DNA of 64,000 bases from CAYZBM01 sp964476705 (GCA_964476705.1 CAYZBM010000001.1:10745-74744), one strand, 5' to 3'; counted from the first letter of the stretch, positions 36,599 to 46,867 are shown. A program made the numbers and translations. The notes: generated by a model not told the origin, from the letters alone.

Positions 36599-37489
36599 CT
36601 AAATTCCAAGTAAATGGCAAACCGCCATGGCTACTTGGTAATGATTTAGACTATAAAAATGGAAATCTGTAATGCCAGCATCTAGTAAAATTTTACATTG
36701 TTCATACGCAACTAAAACCGACACTGCAAATCTAGTTTCATGATTATCATCAATATTTAAGCATAAATTATTGAGCCACTCTGGAATTGACGCCCCACAA
36801 CTATCGCTAAATTTTTTGAGCTGTTTAAAATTATTAATCAGCATTATACCCGGGATTATTGGTACATTTATATTTTTTGCCCGTACTTTATCGATATAAT
36901 GCAAAATCTTATCGGTATCAAAACAATATTGAGTAATGATATCATTAGCGCCAGCCTCAACCTTATCTTTTAAGAAACTTAAATCTTCATCCGCAGATTT
37001 AGCCTCAGGATGAGTTTCTGGATAGCCTGCAACACTAATTTCAAATTTATTTAAAGAAGCTATATAGCTAACTAAATCTTTAGCATAAGCATAGCCACCT
37101 ATAGTTGGCTGATATTTACCAACCATCCCAGGCATATCTCCTCGTAATGCTACTACTTTAGTAATATTATTCAAATGATATTGTTCTATTACCTTATTTA
37201 CTTCTTCTTTTTTACTATTTACTGCAGTTATATGAGCTGCAGCTTTTATCCCTACTTTATTTTGAATAAAAGTAACCGTCTCTAGAGTCTTATCGTGTGT
37301 TGAACCACCAGCTCCATAGGTTACGGTCATAAAATTTGGCTTTAATTTAGCTAATTCCAAAACAGATTTTTGCAAATTAATTTCTAATTCTTTAGTCTTT
37401 GGAGGAAAAAACTCAAAAGAAAAGCTATTTACTTTATTACTGTTTTCTGCATATTTCAGCTCAGCTAACTTAAAAAGAATCTCATTCAT
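36599..37489 (-). CDS. metF: Methylenetetrahydrofolate reductase
   Basis: FAD-dependent enzyme that reduces 5,10-methylene-THF to 5-methyl-THF for methionine synthesis. The 296 residues form the bacterial TIM-barrel type: SFEFFPPKT near the N-terminus, FMTVTYGAGGSTHDKTLE, VVALRGDMP, YPETHPEA and ITQYCFD. It sits between holC and cca on the minus strand. Like serA/serC it points to more one-carbon metabolism than is usual in strict rickettsial parasites. Confidence 0.95.
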   Translation of the reverse strand: MNEILFKLAELKYAENSNKVNSFSFEFFPPKTKELEINLQKSVLELAKLKPNFMTVTYGAGGSTHDKTLETVTFIQNKVGIKAAAHITAVNSKKEEVNKVIEQYHLNNITKVVALRGDMPGMVGKYQPTIGGYAYAKDLVSYIASLNKFEISVAGYPETHPEAKSADEDLSFLKDKVEAGANDIITQYCFDTDKILHYIDKVRAKNINVPIIPGIMLINNFKQLKKFSDSCGASIPEWLNNLCLNIDDNHETRFAVSVLVAYEQCKILLDAGITDFHFYSLNHYQVAMAVCHLLGI

Positions 37490-37539
37490 ATATAATACTC
37501 TAATTCCACAGAAAAATAAGGCTTAAGCTTTATCAACAA

Positions 37540-37986
37540 CTATAACCCCTTTTCCCATTTTCCTTTATCATTTTGTTTCCAATATATAACATTATGCCCA
37601 GCCCCCGAATAAATTTTCCAATATTTTCGCGCATTTGCAATTTGATTAGGATTATTGCCATCAAATAATAACATTGATTTCTCAAAATTATCTAATGGGC
37701 GATCATCTATACTACCTGCAAAAATCAAAACTTCAGAATTATTCGGATTATCATTTGAACAAGTTACAAAGATAGGCTGCTTCTCAGGATATTTATCATC
37801 TAAAGTGCCATGAGGCAAAAATATTCTGGTACTTGACCATAAATAAGCATCGATCTCTTTTACACTATCTTGATTGTCCGCAACTAAAAGACAATTTTTA
37901 CCACCTTGTAATATTTTTTCTAGCAAGCGGGGCAAAGCCTGCTTAATAGTTGATTTACTTAAATGATAAAAATTTATATCGGCCAT
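37540..37986 (-). CDS. holC: DNA polymerase III chi subunit
   Basis: A 148-residue protein of the HolC family, which links the clamp loader to single-strand binding protein at the fork. Supporting features are the N-terminal INFYHLSKSTIKQALPRLLEK, LWSSTRIFLPHG and the LIFAGSIDDRP core. It lies downstream of pepA on the same strand; pepA-holC is a common proteobacterial neighbourhood. A 150-base palindrome separates the two genes. Confidence 0.88.
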   Translation of the reverse strand: MADINFYHLSKSTIKQALPRLLEKILQGGKNCLLVADNQDSVKEIDAYLWSSTRIFLPHGTLDDKYPEKQPIFVTCSNDNPNNSEVLIFAGSIDDRPLDNFEKSMLLFDGNNPNQIANARKYWKIYSGAGHNVIYWKQNDKGKWEKGL

Positions 37987-38022
37987 ATAATAATTGTTTT
38001 GTAATTTATATATATTTTTTTT

Positions 38023-38181
38023 AATGGAGTAGTTTTAATTGAGTAGTTTTAATTGGATTATTTTTGAGGAATTTTTAGGCGAAGTTGATTTAGATACCGC
38101 AGTGTACACTTCGTACATGAGGACAGCTAAATTAATTTTAACGACAAAATTACCAAAAAGAATCAATTTAAACACTCCATT
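38023..38181. repeat. Long imperfect palindrome between pepA and holC
   Basis: The element opens with AATGGAGT (38023-38030) and closes with ACTCCATT (38174-38181), and most of the 60 bases on each side pair when folded, apart from small indels. The tip holds GTGTACACTTCGTAC, itself partly palindromic. A 15-base direct repeat, GAGTAGTTTTAATTG, occurs in the left arm. The right edge coincides with the pepA stop codon. The form resembles rickettsial palindromic elements; it could also fold in RNA and serve as the 3' end of the pepA message. Confidence 0.7.
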
Positions 38182-39680
38182 TATTCATAATTATCAATAA
38201 GGAGTTGATTTAACAACCTAACTCCAAAACCACTAGCACCTTTCGGACAGCAATCTTTATCTTTTTCAGCCCAAGCAACTCCTGCTATATCTAAATGTGC
38301 CCAAGCTACGTCATTTTCGATAAAACGATGTAAAAATTGTGCAGCAGTAATACTTCCAGCGCCCTTATCCAAGCTAATATTTTGCATATCAGCTATTGGA
38401 GAATCCAGCATACGGTCATAAACCTCACCTATTGGCAAACGCCATATTTTTTCATCAACTATATTAGATGCGGCCATTAAGTTATTGGCTAGCTTATCGT
38501 TATTAGAAAACAATCCAGCATATTCTCCACCTAAAGCAACAACTATTGCGCCAGTTAAAGTAGCTAAATCCACAATAAATTTAGGAGCATGATATTTTTG
38601 AACAAAGGTAAGTACATCAGCTAAAACCAATCTACCTTCTGCATCAGTATTTAATACTTCAATAGTTTGTCCAGACATTGAAGTTACTACGTCACCTGGT
38701 CTTTGCGCATTGCCATCTGGCATATTCTCAACTAAGCCCACAGCACCAATAGCATGAATATTAGCTTTACGTAGAGCTAATGATTTCATAAGTCCAACCA
38801 CAACGGCAGACCCCCCCATATCATATTTCATATCCCACATTGGAGTTGCAGGTTTAATCGAAATACCACCAGTATCAAAGGTAACACCTTTACCGACAAA
38901 AGCTACCGGTTTATCTTTAGAATTTTTAGCAGTTTTTTTTGTACCATTCCATTCTAATATCACTAATCTTGGCGGCCTGGTCGAACCTTGACCTACGCCA
39001 AGTAAAGCTCCCATGCCTTCTTTTTTCATTTGTTTTTCATCATAAATAGTAACTTTAATTCCTAAAGGAGTTAGTTCTTTTTTGATGATTTCAGCATAGC
39101 TTTCAGGATATAAAACATTCGCCGGTTCAGTTACTAAATCTCGAGTAAAAAAGACGCCCCCAATAATAGCTTCTTCTATCTCAAAAAGTTTTTTAGCTTT
39201 TACATTTTCTTTAGCTAATAAATTTAAACTGCTTAAATAAATTTTGCCCTTATCTTTATCTTTAGTTTTATATTTATCAAAACGATATGATTTAAGACTA
39301 GCACCAACAGCTAACTCTTTAATTAAAGCTGCATCATCGCCTAAATTTTCAGTAATTATATTAGCCTCAGAAATTTTATAATTATTAATTAAGCTAAATA
39401 ATTTACCGCCAAGCTTACGGACATTATCACTATTTATATCTTTATTATCACCAATACCTGCAACTATAATCAAATCATATTTAGTGCCAGCTGGACTTAG
39501 AAGTGAAATAAACTCACCTTTTTTTCCTGAAAATCCTTGATGTTTTATGGCTTTAGTTATTGCGCCACTTAATTTTTTATCGAGCAATAATCCTTGTTTG
39601 CCCAAAGAAATTTTATTATTTGCCAGAATAATTAAACAACCTTTTTCTGGAATATTATCTTTAGTAAAATTAATTTTCAT
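38181..39680 (-). CDS. pepA: Leucyl aminopeptidase (M17)
   Basis: Two-metal cytosolic aminopeptidase that removes N-terminal residues from peptides. About 499 residues from the ATG at 39680; a GTG 9 bases upstream is a less likely start. The catalytic half has KGVTFDTGGISIKPA (metal and catalytic Lys), DMKYDMGGSA, and the family signature NTDAEGRLVLAD. The final residues end inside a long palindromic element that lies between pepA and holC. Confidence 0.96.
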   Translation of the reverse strand: MKINFTKDNIPEKGCLIILANNKISLGKQGLLLDKKLSGAITKAIKHQGFSGKKGEFISLLSPAGTKYDLIIVAGIGDNKDINSDNVRKLGGKLFSLINNYKISEANIITENLGDDAALIKELAVGASLKSYRFDKYKTKDKDKGKIYLSSLNLLAKENVKAKKLFEIEEAIIGGVFFTRDLVTEPANVLYPESYAEIIKKELTPLGIKVTIYDEKQMKKEGMGALLGVGQGSTRPPRLVILEWNGTKKTAKNSKDKPVAFVGKGVTFDTGGISIKPATPMWDMKYDMGGSAVVVGLMKSLALRKANIHAIGAVGLVENMPDGNAQRPGDVVTSMSGQTIEVLNTDAEGRLVLADVLTFVQKYHAPKFIVDLATLTGAIVVALGGEYAGLFSNNDKLANNLMAASNIVDEKIWRLPIGEVYDRMLDSPIADMQNISLDKGAGSITAAQFLHRFIENDVAWAHLDIAGVAWAEKDKDCCPKGASGFGVRLLNQLLIDNYE

Positions 39681-39793
39681 TTTTAACACCCATTTGCCAG
39701 CTAGAATTATAAAGTCCGCATAAAAAAATAAGAATATACGGTTTTATTCCAGAGGTGGGATATTGTCAAGTGTGGGGGTAATAATTGGTATTA

Positions 39794-40816
39794 TTATCCA
39801 AGAAAAGGACTAGCAGAACGAGAGCTTCCAGGAGAACCTGGAGTAGACAGGCCTAAACCTTCATCAAGATTGGCATCTTCCAGATTGCTACTAGGTATTT
39901 TCGGCTTTAATCTTTCATCATTTTTAAAAGATTCGACTACCTCACTTTGTCCTATCGCGTTGAAATATTCAACTGCAAAATCTCTTACTGTATTAGCATA
40001 ATGTTTAAATGATTCAACTGAGTCTAGGGTTAAATCATATTTTTCATCTGATTTCCCTTCTAAAAGATATTTATAAGTAAGATTAAAATCTTCTTCTGCA
40101 TCTGTAAGATACCTACTGGTTTCTGCCAAAAAACCGGTTACAGCCTTATTAAATTTACTTTTATTTTCTGCATCCATATTTTCTGTAAGCTTATCTAGAT
40201 AGGGCTGATGTCCAAATAAAGTTAATATTTCTCTAGAGCTCTCTCTGGTAAACTTACTAAGTTCTTCAGAATTTTCTGCATATTGTTCTAACCTACCACC
40301 AGCTCTACCTGCCCTAAAGTGGTCTAAAGGCATTTGTATACTAGAAGAATGACTACTAAAAACTTTATCAAATCCTTTGTGGTTGCTAAGCTCTCTCATA
40401 AAATCTTCACGGCTTAATCCCATAATTTCATTAACTATTTCATAAACATAATTTAAATAATTTTTAGGATTTGCAGTATCTGAATGTTCAAGAAATTTTT
40501 CTCTATGAGCATATAACATAGGATATGCCTTCTTTTGATCTTCAGAAATTCCTCCGGTAAGATATTGGCCTATCATAGCACAAAACATTTCTTTATTCTC
40601 AATAACATCTGGGTTATTACCCGCGGTCAAATTAGCATAATCTCTGAATTCATGCATTAAAGAAGAATCTGTGATAACATTTCTTACAAAAGTTATCCCT
40701 TGGAATATAATTGGCGCCACCTTCTTTTCTCTTATTTTCTTTAAAGCATCAGCTAAATCTTTAATTTTAATTTCAGATTCATTATTTTGCTGAGTCTCAT
40801 TTTGGCCTGGTCTCAT
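39794..40816 (-). CDS. Orphan hypothetical protein, 340 residues
   Basis: I do not recognise a family. The protein is hydrophilic and largely helical, with no signal peptide or membrane segment. The N-terminus is charged (QNNESEIKIKDLADALKKI), the middle contains LSREDFMRELSNHKGFD and a HFRAGRAGGRLEQYAEN stretch, and the C-terminus is a disordered Ser/Pro/Gly tail (STPGSPGSSRSASPFLG). A disordered, Ser-rich C-terminus is common in secreted effectors of intracellular bacteria, but this is only suggestive. It stands alone between pepA and the ferredoxin gene. Confidence 0.75.
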   Translation of the reverse strand: MRPGQNETQQNNESEIKIKDLADALKKIREKKVAPIIFQGITFVRNVITDSSLMHEFRDYANLTAGNNPDVIENKEMFCAMIGQYLTGGISEDQKKAYPMLYAHREKFLEHSDTANPKNYLNYVYEIVNEIMGLSREDFMRELSNHKGFDKVFSSHSSSIQMPLDHFRAGRAGGRLEQYAENSEELSKFTRESSREILTLFGHQPYLDKLTENMDAENKSKFNKAVTGFLAETSRYLTDAEEDFNLTYKYLLEGKSDEKYDLTLDSVESFKHYANTVRDFAVEYFNAIGQSEVVESFKNDERLKPKIPSSNLEDANLDEGLGLSTPGSPGSSRSASPFLG

Positions 40817-41024
40817 TTTAAGTCTCTATTCATAATAGTTAAACTACTTATAACATCTTATAGTTTAAGCTTATTTCCTTAATAAATTATTAAAACAACC
40901 CCGATTTCTAATAAAAATAAGTACTTGAAAAACTAGAAAAATAATGGCATAACCTGGCCAAAAGCTAATAAAAGCTTTAAATGCTTGTAAAAGTGACAAA
41001 AATTAACAAAAGGAATGTATTTTT

Positions 41025-41354
41025 ATGCCAAAAATGGTGTTTGTATTAACTGATGGTCAAGAAAAAGAAGTTGAAGCGCCAAACGGCCTGTCTGTACTTG
41101 AAATAGCCCATAAAAATGATATTGCCATTGAAGGTGCCTGCGAAGGGTCCCTTGCTTGTTCAACTTGCCATATAATAGTTGATAATGAATATTTTGATAT
41201 GCTAGACGAGCCAACTGAAGATGAAGAAGATATGCTCGATTTAGCTTTTGGTTTAGAAACCACCTCAAGACTTGGTTGCCAAATTATTATGAGCGATGAT
41301 TTAGATGGCCTTAAGGTAAAATTGCCGCAAGCTACGAGGAATGCTTCAAAGTAA
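41025..41354 (+). CDS. fdx: Adrenodoxin-type [2Fe-2S] ferredoxin
   Basis: A 109-residue electron carrier whose four cluster ligands are visible in [10 protein letters not shown] and LGCQI. The pattern C-x5-C-x2-C with a distant fourth Cys, and the acidic helix [10 protein letters not shown], fit the ISC-type ferredoxin used in iron-sulfur cluster assembly. An AAAGGA ribosome site lies about 10 bases before the ATG. No isc genes are adjacent in the window. Confidence 0.94.
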   Translation: MPKMVFVLTDGQEKEVEAPNGLSVLEIAHKNDIAIEGACEGSLACSTCHIIVDNEYFDMLDEPTEDEEDMLDLAFGLETTSRLGCQIIMSDDLDGLKVKLPQATRNASK

Positions 41355-41374
41355 TATTAGACCTAATATTAAAA

Positions 41375-41668
41375 TCAGCCAAGGCGAGAAGCATTAACTT
41401 CACGAACAAGTGAATACATGACTTTAGGATTTTTTTCTATACAACTTAAATAAATACTGCTTATTGAGTCAGGTATTCTTTTATGTTGCTCCCATGCCTT
41501 TAAAGTATCTAGGTTAATTAGATATCTCTCTGAAAACTCTTTTTGTGTAATCTTTATTTTTTTACGAATTGATTTTACATCTGGCGTACTCCTAACCGTA
41601 CGTCCAGTATCCCCAGTACGTATAGCTTCTTTTATAACATCTATTAAATGTTTACCTATCTCAGACAT
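41375..41668 (-). CDS. HTH antitoxin (HigA/XRE type)
   Basis: A 97-residue protein with a helix-turn-helix in the C-terminal half (IRKKIKITQKEFSERYLI then LDTLKAWEQHKRIP). This is the typical arrangement for antitoxins that follow a RelE/HigB toxin gene. The gene begins 4 bases after the toxin stop on the same strand. It should bind the toxin and repress the operon, probably at the palindrome upstream of the toxin. Confidence 0.88.
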   Translation of the reverse strand: MSEIGKHLIDVIKEAIRTGDTGRTVRSTPDVKSIRKKIKITQKEFSERYLINLDTLKAWEQHKRIPDSISSIYLSCIEKNPKVMYSLVREVNASRLG

Positions 41669-41672
41669 GTTT

Positions 41673-42008
41673 TTAATCCTCCCAGCTTACAGAATTAATT
41701 AATGATGGTAACAATTTTTTTAACTCATTGCACTCAGCTTTTGTAAAATCACTTTTATCAGACTTAGAATATATGGTAATCATTAATATAAATTCTTCCA
41801 CCTGATAATAATATATCACCCTTACACCTCCACGCGATCCCTTGCCCATTCCATTTTCCCAACGTATTTTTCTTGCTCCTCCTGTGCCAGGTATAACATC
41901 TCCAGCTTTGGGGTTATTAGATAAGTAATCATACAACGATTCTTTTGCCTTAACCGTCATTACTTTATTAGCCAGACGATCAAAATTTTTAAGTGTTTTT
42001 AGCAACAT
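41673..42008 (-). CDS. RelE/HigB-family mRNA interferase toxin
   Basis: A 111-residue toxin with VIPGTGGARKIRW, GSRGGVRVIYYY and a C-terminal ITIYSKSDKSDF block. It lies directly upstream of its antitoxin, the toxin-first order of HigBA-like modules. A perfect 6-base inverted repeat sits between its promoter and start. It is the intact counterpart of the frameshifted toxin at 7813-8153, although the two are diverged. Confidence 0.9.
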   Translation of the reverse strand: MLLKTLKNFDRLANKVMTVKAKESLYDYLSNNPKAGDVIPGTGGARKIRWENGMGKGSRGGVRVIYYYQVEEFILMITIYSKSDKSDFTKAECNELKKLLPSLINSVSWED

Positions 42009-42013
42009 AATTA

Positions 42014-42028
42014 ACCCATGTTATGGGT
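42014..42028. promoter_or_regulatory. Probable toxin-antitoxin operator
   Basis: ACCCAT-GTT-ATGGGT is a perfect inverted repeat that lies 6 bases before the toxin start and just downstream of an A/T-rich -10-like region. Antitoxins of this type usually repress through such a site. Confidence 0.6.
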
Positions 42029-42069
42029 AAATATAATATAGTACATAGTGCCACAAGTCAATAATAACT

Positions 42070-44715
42070 TTACGTATTCAAAAACCCACGTAGCTTCCGT
42101 GATCTGCTCGGATGTTTTAGCTTTCTTAAGGCCTTAGCTTCAATCTGTCTAATCCGCTCCCGAGTTACTGAAAATTGCTGACCAACTTCTTCTAAAGTAT
42201 GATCGGTATTCATCCCAATACCAAAACGCATTCTTAAGACCCGCTCTTCTCTTGGGGTTAGGCTAGATAAAATTACGGTAGTAGTTTTTCTTAAGTTAGA
42301 TAATATTGCCGCATCAATTGGCTGAATAGCACCTTTATCTTCAATAAAGTCACCTAAATATGAACCATCTTCATCATCACCAATTGGATTTTCTAAACTT
42401 ACTGGCTCTTTGGCAATTTTTAATACTTTACGAACTTTATCCAGGCCCATAGATAAACGTTCAGCTAATTCTTCAGGAGTAGGCTCGCGACCCATCTCAT
42501 GAATCATTTGCCTAGTAGTTCTAACTATTTTGTTAATAGTTTCAATCATATGCACTGGTATTCTGATAGTACGTGCTTGATCAGCAATTGAACGAGTAAT
42601 TGCTTGCCTGATCCACCAAGTGGCATAAGTTGAAAATTTATAACCACGACGATATTCAAATTTATCTACGGCCTTCATCAACCCAATATTACCTTCTTGA
42701 ATTAAATCCAAGAATTGTAAACCTCTATTGGCGTATTTTTTAGCAATTGAAATCACCAAACGTAAATTCGCTTCGATCATTTCTTTTTTAGCTTTATTGG
42801 CTTCACGATCGCTTTTTTGTACTTCATTTACCAAACGTTTAAATTCAGTAATGTCAACAGCTTGACTTCTAGCCAAAGACATAATTTCACCGCGAGTTTT
42901 TTCAACTGCTTCTTTTTCAAGGGTGGCAAATTCTTTCCAGCCTTTTTCTTTTATTTTGGCTGCAGTTTCTAGCCATTTTAGATCAGTTTCTGAACCTAAA
43001 TAATGTTTTAAAAAGCTTGGTCTTTTTACTTTATGTTTTTCAGCCCTTCTAATTAAATCAGTTTCTAGGCCTAATAGTTTTCTATTTAAATCATATAAAC
43101 GCTCTAGAAATTTTTCAACTTTAAGCTCATTAAGTCTAATTCCTTCCATTATTTCTATATATCTTTTAAGCGACTTATCATATTCAGCTTTAGTTATAGA
43201 AATATCCTTAATGTCACCAAGTCTTTGTAATAAATATTCTTCTTTTGATTTTAATAATTTTTGGCATAAAGCAGCTACTTCCTTAAATTTTTCCAAGAAA
43301 GATGGCATTAAAGCCTCTTCCATAGCAGCCATAGACAAATTGCCCTCTTGATATCCATCATCGGCAAATTCATCATCAGCATCCTCTTCGTTATCTGCTT
43401 CTTTTTCTTCTTCTTCTTCTATTTCGTCATCAAAAATTTCTTCTTCAAAACCTTCATCATCTAGATCATCATCTAAATCTTCATCTGTTAGCTCTTTACC
43501 TTTTTTGACAACAGAATCTTTGCTTGCAACTTTAGGCTTAGCTTTTTCTTCTTTTTGTACTGGCTTAGGCGCTTCTTTTTTCTCTGGCTTTGCAAACACT
43601 TTAAGTTCATTTGGTCTGTCAGTAAAAACTGAAGGTCGCTCGATAAACTCACCGGTACCAACAATATCTCCAATAACCGCACCAAATTCAGCACTATAAG
43701 TGCCATCTAAATCAATTACATCACGAAGTAAAATATTTTCTGTAAGTAAATCATCATACCAAGTAACTACTTCGCGCATAACTAAAGGAGTTTCACATAA
43801 ATATTGCAGCATTCCCTTACGGCCATGCTCAATTCTTTTAGCTATTTCAATTTCACCTTCGCGGGATAATAACTCTACTCCGCCCATTTCTCTTAGATAC
43901 ATTCGAACAGGATCGTCGGTACGGCCACTTTCTTCAATCGTGGTAGTAACTTCAGTTTCCGAATCTTCATCTACTTCACCATCTATGGTTTCAATATCTA
44001 AATCACCAATATCTTCTTCATTATCAATAATAGTAATCCCAGCACGCACAATCATACTCATGGCGCTATCTAGCTGCTCTACGTCAAATTGATTTTTTGG
44101 TAAAACTGCATTTACTTCATCATAAGTTACAAAACCTTGTTTCTTATAACGAGCAACAAATTTTTTCACAATTTCAGTTATCTCATTTGCGGCCTTTAAT
44201 TGCGCAGCCTTTTCTTCTTTGCTACTTAATTTAACTGGTGGAGTTTTATCTTTTGCATTAGGAGTTTTTCCTGAATTTTTTACATTATTAGCAGGAACTA
44301 TATCTTTTTTTAGCTTACTTGTTTGCGTTACCATTTCTTTTTCTTTTTTATTCTTCGTTGTTTTCGAAATGCTAATTTTCTTTACCTTAGAATCATTAAC
44401 TTTGTTTACCTTCACTAAATTTTTATTTAGTACTGGCTTTACCTTAGCTGTACTATTTTTATTAGAGTTACTAACTTTTTTAGTCTCCTTAATTTCTGGC
44501 TTTAATGTTTTTTTATTTTTTCCGACTACTTTTTTTGCACTAAGAGTTTTTTTAACAGAATTAGCACCAGATTTATTTGGCTTTTTTTTATCAACTATTT
44601 TTTTAGTTGCAACTACTTTGTTAGATGTTTTTGCTTTAACCACCTTATGATTAAGACTTTTTGTAGACTTAACATTAGATTTTTTAATGTTTTTTTTATT
44701 TTTTTTTGACGCCAT
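42070..44715 (-). CDS. rpoD: RNA polymerase primary sigma factor, extended
   Basis: Sigma-70 housekeeping factor. Region 1.1 appears near residues 175-250, 1.2 near 265-300 ([12 protein letters not shown]), region 2 near 640-720 ([32 protein letters not shown]), and region 4 at the C-terminus ([20 protein letters not shown]). The length of 881 residues exceeds the 613 of E. coli. The extra parts are a very lysine-rich N-terminal 160 residues and an acidic Glu/Asp-rich insertion (about 395-450) in the non-conserved region. It follows dnaG on the same strand, as in macromolecular synthesis operons. Confidence 0.96.
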   Translation of the reverse strand: MASKKNKKNIKKSNVKSTKSLNHKVVKAKTSNKVVATKKIVDKKKPNKSGANSVKKTLSAKKVVGKNKKTLKPEIKETKKVSNSNKNSTAKVKPVLNKNLVKVNKVNDSKVKKISISKTTKNKKEKEMVTQTSKLKKDIVPANNVKNSGKTPNAKDKTPPVKLSSKEEKAAQLKAANEITEIVKKFVARYKKQGFVTYDEVNAVLPKNQFDVEQLDSAMSMIVRAGITIIDNEEDIGDLDIETIDGEVDEDSETEVTTTIEESGRTDDPVRMYLREMGGVELLSREGEIEIAKRIEHGRKGMLQYLCETPLVMREVVTWYDDLLTENILLRDVIDLDGTYSAEFGAVIGDIVGTGEFIERPSVFTDRPNELKVFAKPEKKEAPKPVQKEEKAKPKVASKDSVVKKGKELTDEDLDDDLDDEGFEEEIFDDEIEEEEEKEADNEEDADDEFADDGYQEGNLSMAAMEEALMPSFLEKFKEVAALCQKLLKSKEEYLLQRLGDIKDISITKAEYDKSLKRYIEIMEGIRLNELKVEKFLERLYDLNRKLLGLETDLIRRAEKHKVKRPSFLKHYLGSETDLKWLETAAKIKEKGWKEFATLEKEAVEKTRGEIMSLARSQAVDITEFKRLVNEVQKSDREANKAKKEMIEANLRLVISIAKKYANRGLQFLDLIQEGNIGLMKAVDKFEYRRGYKFSTYATWWIRQAITRSIADQARTIRIPVHMIETINKIVRTTRQMIHEMGREPTPEELAERLSMGLDKVRKVLKIAKEPVSLENPIGDDEDGSYLGDFIEDKGAIQPIDAAILSNLRKTTTVILSSLTPREERVLRMRFGIGMNTDHTLEEVGQQFSVTRERIRQIEAKALRKLKHPSRSRKLRGFLNT

Positions 44716-44792
44716 CTTTACTATACCCTAAAATTTAGAAAATGTTTTGCTATATACCTTACAACACAACTATATTTCTCAAATACTCTACT

Positions 44793-46682
44793 TTAGAAAC
44801 TCAACTCAACTATATTTATCTTTCTCTCCAACTCTTCAATTTCCTTACTTAAGGACGAAGCCCTAGCTAAAGATTCATCTGTCATTTCTTGCAAATTACT
44901 TTGATATTCACCTTTTAAAGATGATAAGTAATATTTATCTAGTATATATTTACAAGTATTATACACCAAATCTGACTTCGTACTTCCATGATCTAAAGCC
45001 TTATTTAAAGCGATAATTCCTTTATCTTTAAGACTCTTAAAATACTCCATAAACTTTAAGACCTCACCCTCTTTAAGAGCAAGTTCTAAGTCAGAAGTAG
45101 ATATCTCATCATGCAAGTCAACCATTTTTAGGACAAAACACCTTATTTTGTCAAGCTCAATACTCGAAAATTCAATATTTATCCATTCTTCGTAGATATC
45201 TGTATGTTTTAGTTCAGCTATATTATAAAAAATAGTGGCACTTAGCAATAATTCACAACCCTCCTTGGTACTCACATCAGCATAATTATCTTTAGCTGAC
45301 TCAACAAAACTTAAATTAGAAGCCTGATATTGCGATTTATTATTATCATTATTTTTATTATACTTAACTTTATAAGATTTGTTTAAATTAGTTTTTGTGC
45401 TGCTTGTTGTTTTTCCTATTTGCCAAAGCTTACTTTTAAAAAAATTTTTATAATGATAAGCAACTCCTTTATCTTCTATCTCGATAACCATAGTATTTAG
45501 TCTTTTTTCCAAAGAGGCTCTATGTTCAGGAATTGAATTATTCTGTTTGCTAATTTCATACTGCCATAACATTTCCGATAAAGCTATTGATTTACGTAAA
45601 ATATTTAACATTTCTTCTGCACCGTGCTTCCTAATTATATCATCAGGATCTTGTTTTTCGGGTAGTTTAGCAAACATTAAGGTATAACCAGGCTTAAGTA
45701 ATGGCATAGCCACATGGGCAACTCTTTCCATAGCTTTAATTCCCGCCATGTCACCATCTAAACAAATTATGGGCCTAGGGCTTAACTTCCATAGCAATTG
45801 CAACTGATCTTTAGTAATTGCCGTTCCCAAAGACGCAACAACATTAGTTATTCCTGCCTTGCATAAAGATAATGCATCGATATAACCTTCGGTTACTATT
45901 ACTTCTTGATTTTGATGAGAGGCTTTTTTTGCTAAATGATAATTATATAATAGCAAGCCTTTTTTAAATAATTCAGTCTCTGGAGAATTTAGATATTTAG
46001 GCTCACCTTCTCCAATAATTCTCGCACCAAAGGCTACAACCCTCCCAGACAAATCGGCTATAGGAAACATTACCCTTCCTCTAAACCTATCATAAATTTG
46101 GTCTTTATTATTAACCAAAACTAAACCAGCATCGATCATGGTCTTCCTATTAACATTTTTACTCTGTAAAAAATTAATAAGCCCATGCCACTCATCTTTG
46201 GCATAACCTATTTGTCTCTCAGTACAAAATTTTTGATTAAAACCTCGATCTGCCAAATAGTTACGCGCCTTTAATCCTTCATTACTTAATAATTGACTTT
46301 GATAATATTGGACTGCCAACTCCAAAGCCCCATAAATAACTTCATCTTTAGCTTTTTCTTCAGATCTTTGATTTGCACTAATAATATTTTCTTTAGGTAA
46401 TTCAATACCAACTTCTTTAGCGCAAAATTGTAGGGCCTCAAAAAAAGTTAAGCCTTCCATTTTCATTAAAAATGAAAACACATCCCCACTTTCAGAACAA
46501 CCAAAGCAATGGTAAAAATGTTTATTATCACTTACAGAGAATGAAGGACTTTTTTCCTTATGAAATGGGCATAAACCGCTATATTCGCCGACAGCTTTAT
46601 TGGTTAAGGCTACCCTATGCCCAATAACTTCAGCTAAACTAATTCTTTTTTTAATTTGTTCGATTACGCGACTATCTGCCAT
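44793..46682 (-). CDS. dnaG: DNA primase
   Basis: Makes RNA primers for chromosome replication. The 629 residues show the CHC2 zinc finger (CPFHKEKSPSF and HCFGC), the catalytic core with YLADRGFNQKF and the Toprim metal motifs (VTEGYIDALSL, CLDGDMAG), and a helical C-terminal helicase-binding part. rpoD follows 77 bases downstream on the same strand. A promoter-like sequence lies just upstream. Confidence 0.96.
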   Translation of the reverse strand: MADSRVIEQIKKRISLAEVIGHRVALTNKAVGEYSGLCPFHKEKSPSFSVSDNKHFYHCFGCSESGDVFSFLMKMEGLTFFEALQFCAKEVGIELPKENIISANQRSEEKAKDEVIYGALELAVQYYQSQLLSNEGLKARNYLADRGFNQKFCTERQIGYAKDEWHGLINFLQSKNVNRKTMIDAGLVLVNNKDQIYDRFRGRVMFPIADLSGRVVAFGARIIGEGEPKYLNSPETELFKKGLLLYNYHLAKKASHQNQEVIVTEGYIDALSLCKAGITNVVASLGTAITKDQLQLLWKLSPRPIICLDGDMAGIKAMERVAHVAMPLLKPGYTLMFAKLPEKQDPDDIIRKHGAEEMLNILRKSIALSEMLWQYEISKQNNSIPEHRASLEKRLNTMVIEIEDKGVAYHYKNFFKSKLWQIGKTTSSTKTNLNKSYKVKYNKNNDNNKSQYQASNLSFVESAKDNYADVSTKEGCELLLSATIFYNIAELKHTDIYEEWINIEFSSIELDKIRCFVLKMVDLHDEISTSDLELALKEGEVLKFMEYFKSLKDKGIIALNKALDHGSTKSDLVYNTCKYILDKYYLSSLKGEYQSNLQEMTDESLARASSLSKEIEELERKINIVELSF

Positions 46683-46693
46683 AAGTTATGTCT

Positions 46694-46723
46694 ATTATAC
46701 AAGAAATTAACAAGCTTCAAGAA
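46694..46723 (-). promoter_or_regulatory. Probable dnaG-rpoD promoter
   Basis: On the minus strand, TTCTTG (46723-46718) and a perfect TATAAT (46699-46694) are separated by 18 bases. The -10 lies 12 bases before the dnaG start, so the leader would be very short. Confidence 0.5.
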
Positions 46724-46785
46724 ATATATTTAAAAATTAGACCCTCAAAATTAAATTATTTAGCTGCTCAAATATGATATTATCC

Positions 46786-46814
46786 TTGACAGCTCCGCTT
46801 CTTTTGCCTAAAAG
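46786..46814 (+). promoter_or_regulatory. carAB promoter
   Basis: A consensus TTGACA (46786-46791) and TAAAAG (46809-46814) are exactly 17 bases apart, about 55 bases before the carA start. Confidence 0.65.
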
Positions 46815-46867
46815 ATGTGACAATTTGCCTGTTTCTAAAGTCATATATAACATAAGCGCGAAAAAAG

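Noticed and set aside
43700..44650. Plus-strand frames opposite rpoD
   Set aside because: They mirror the Lys-rich and acidic low-complexity parts of the sigma factor and read as Phe/Leu/Ser-rich nonsense.
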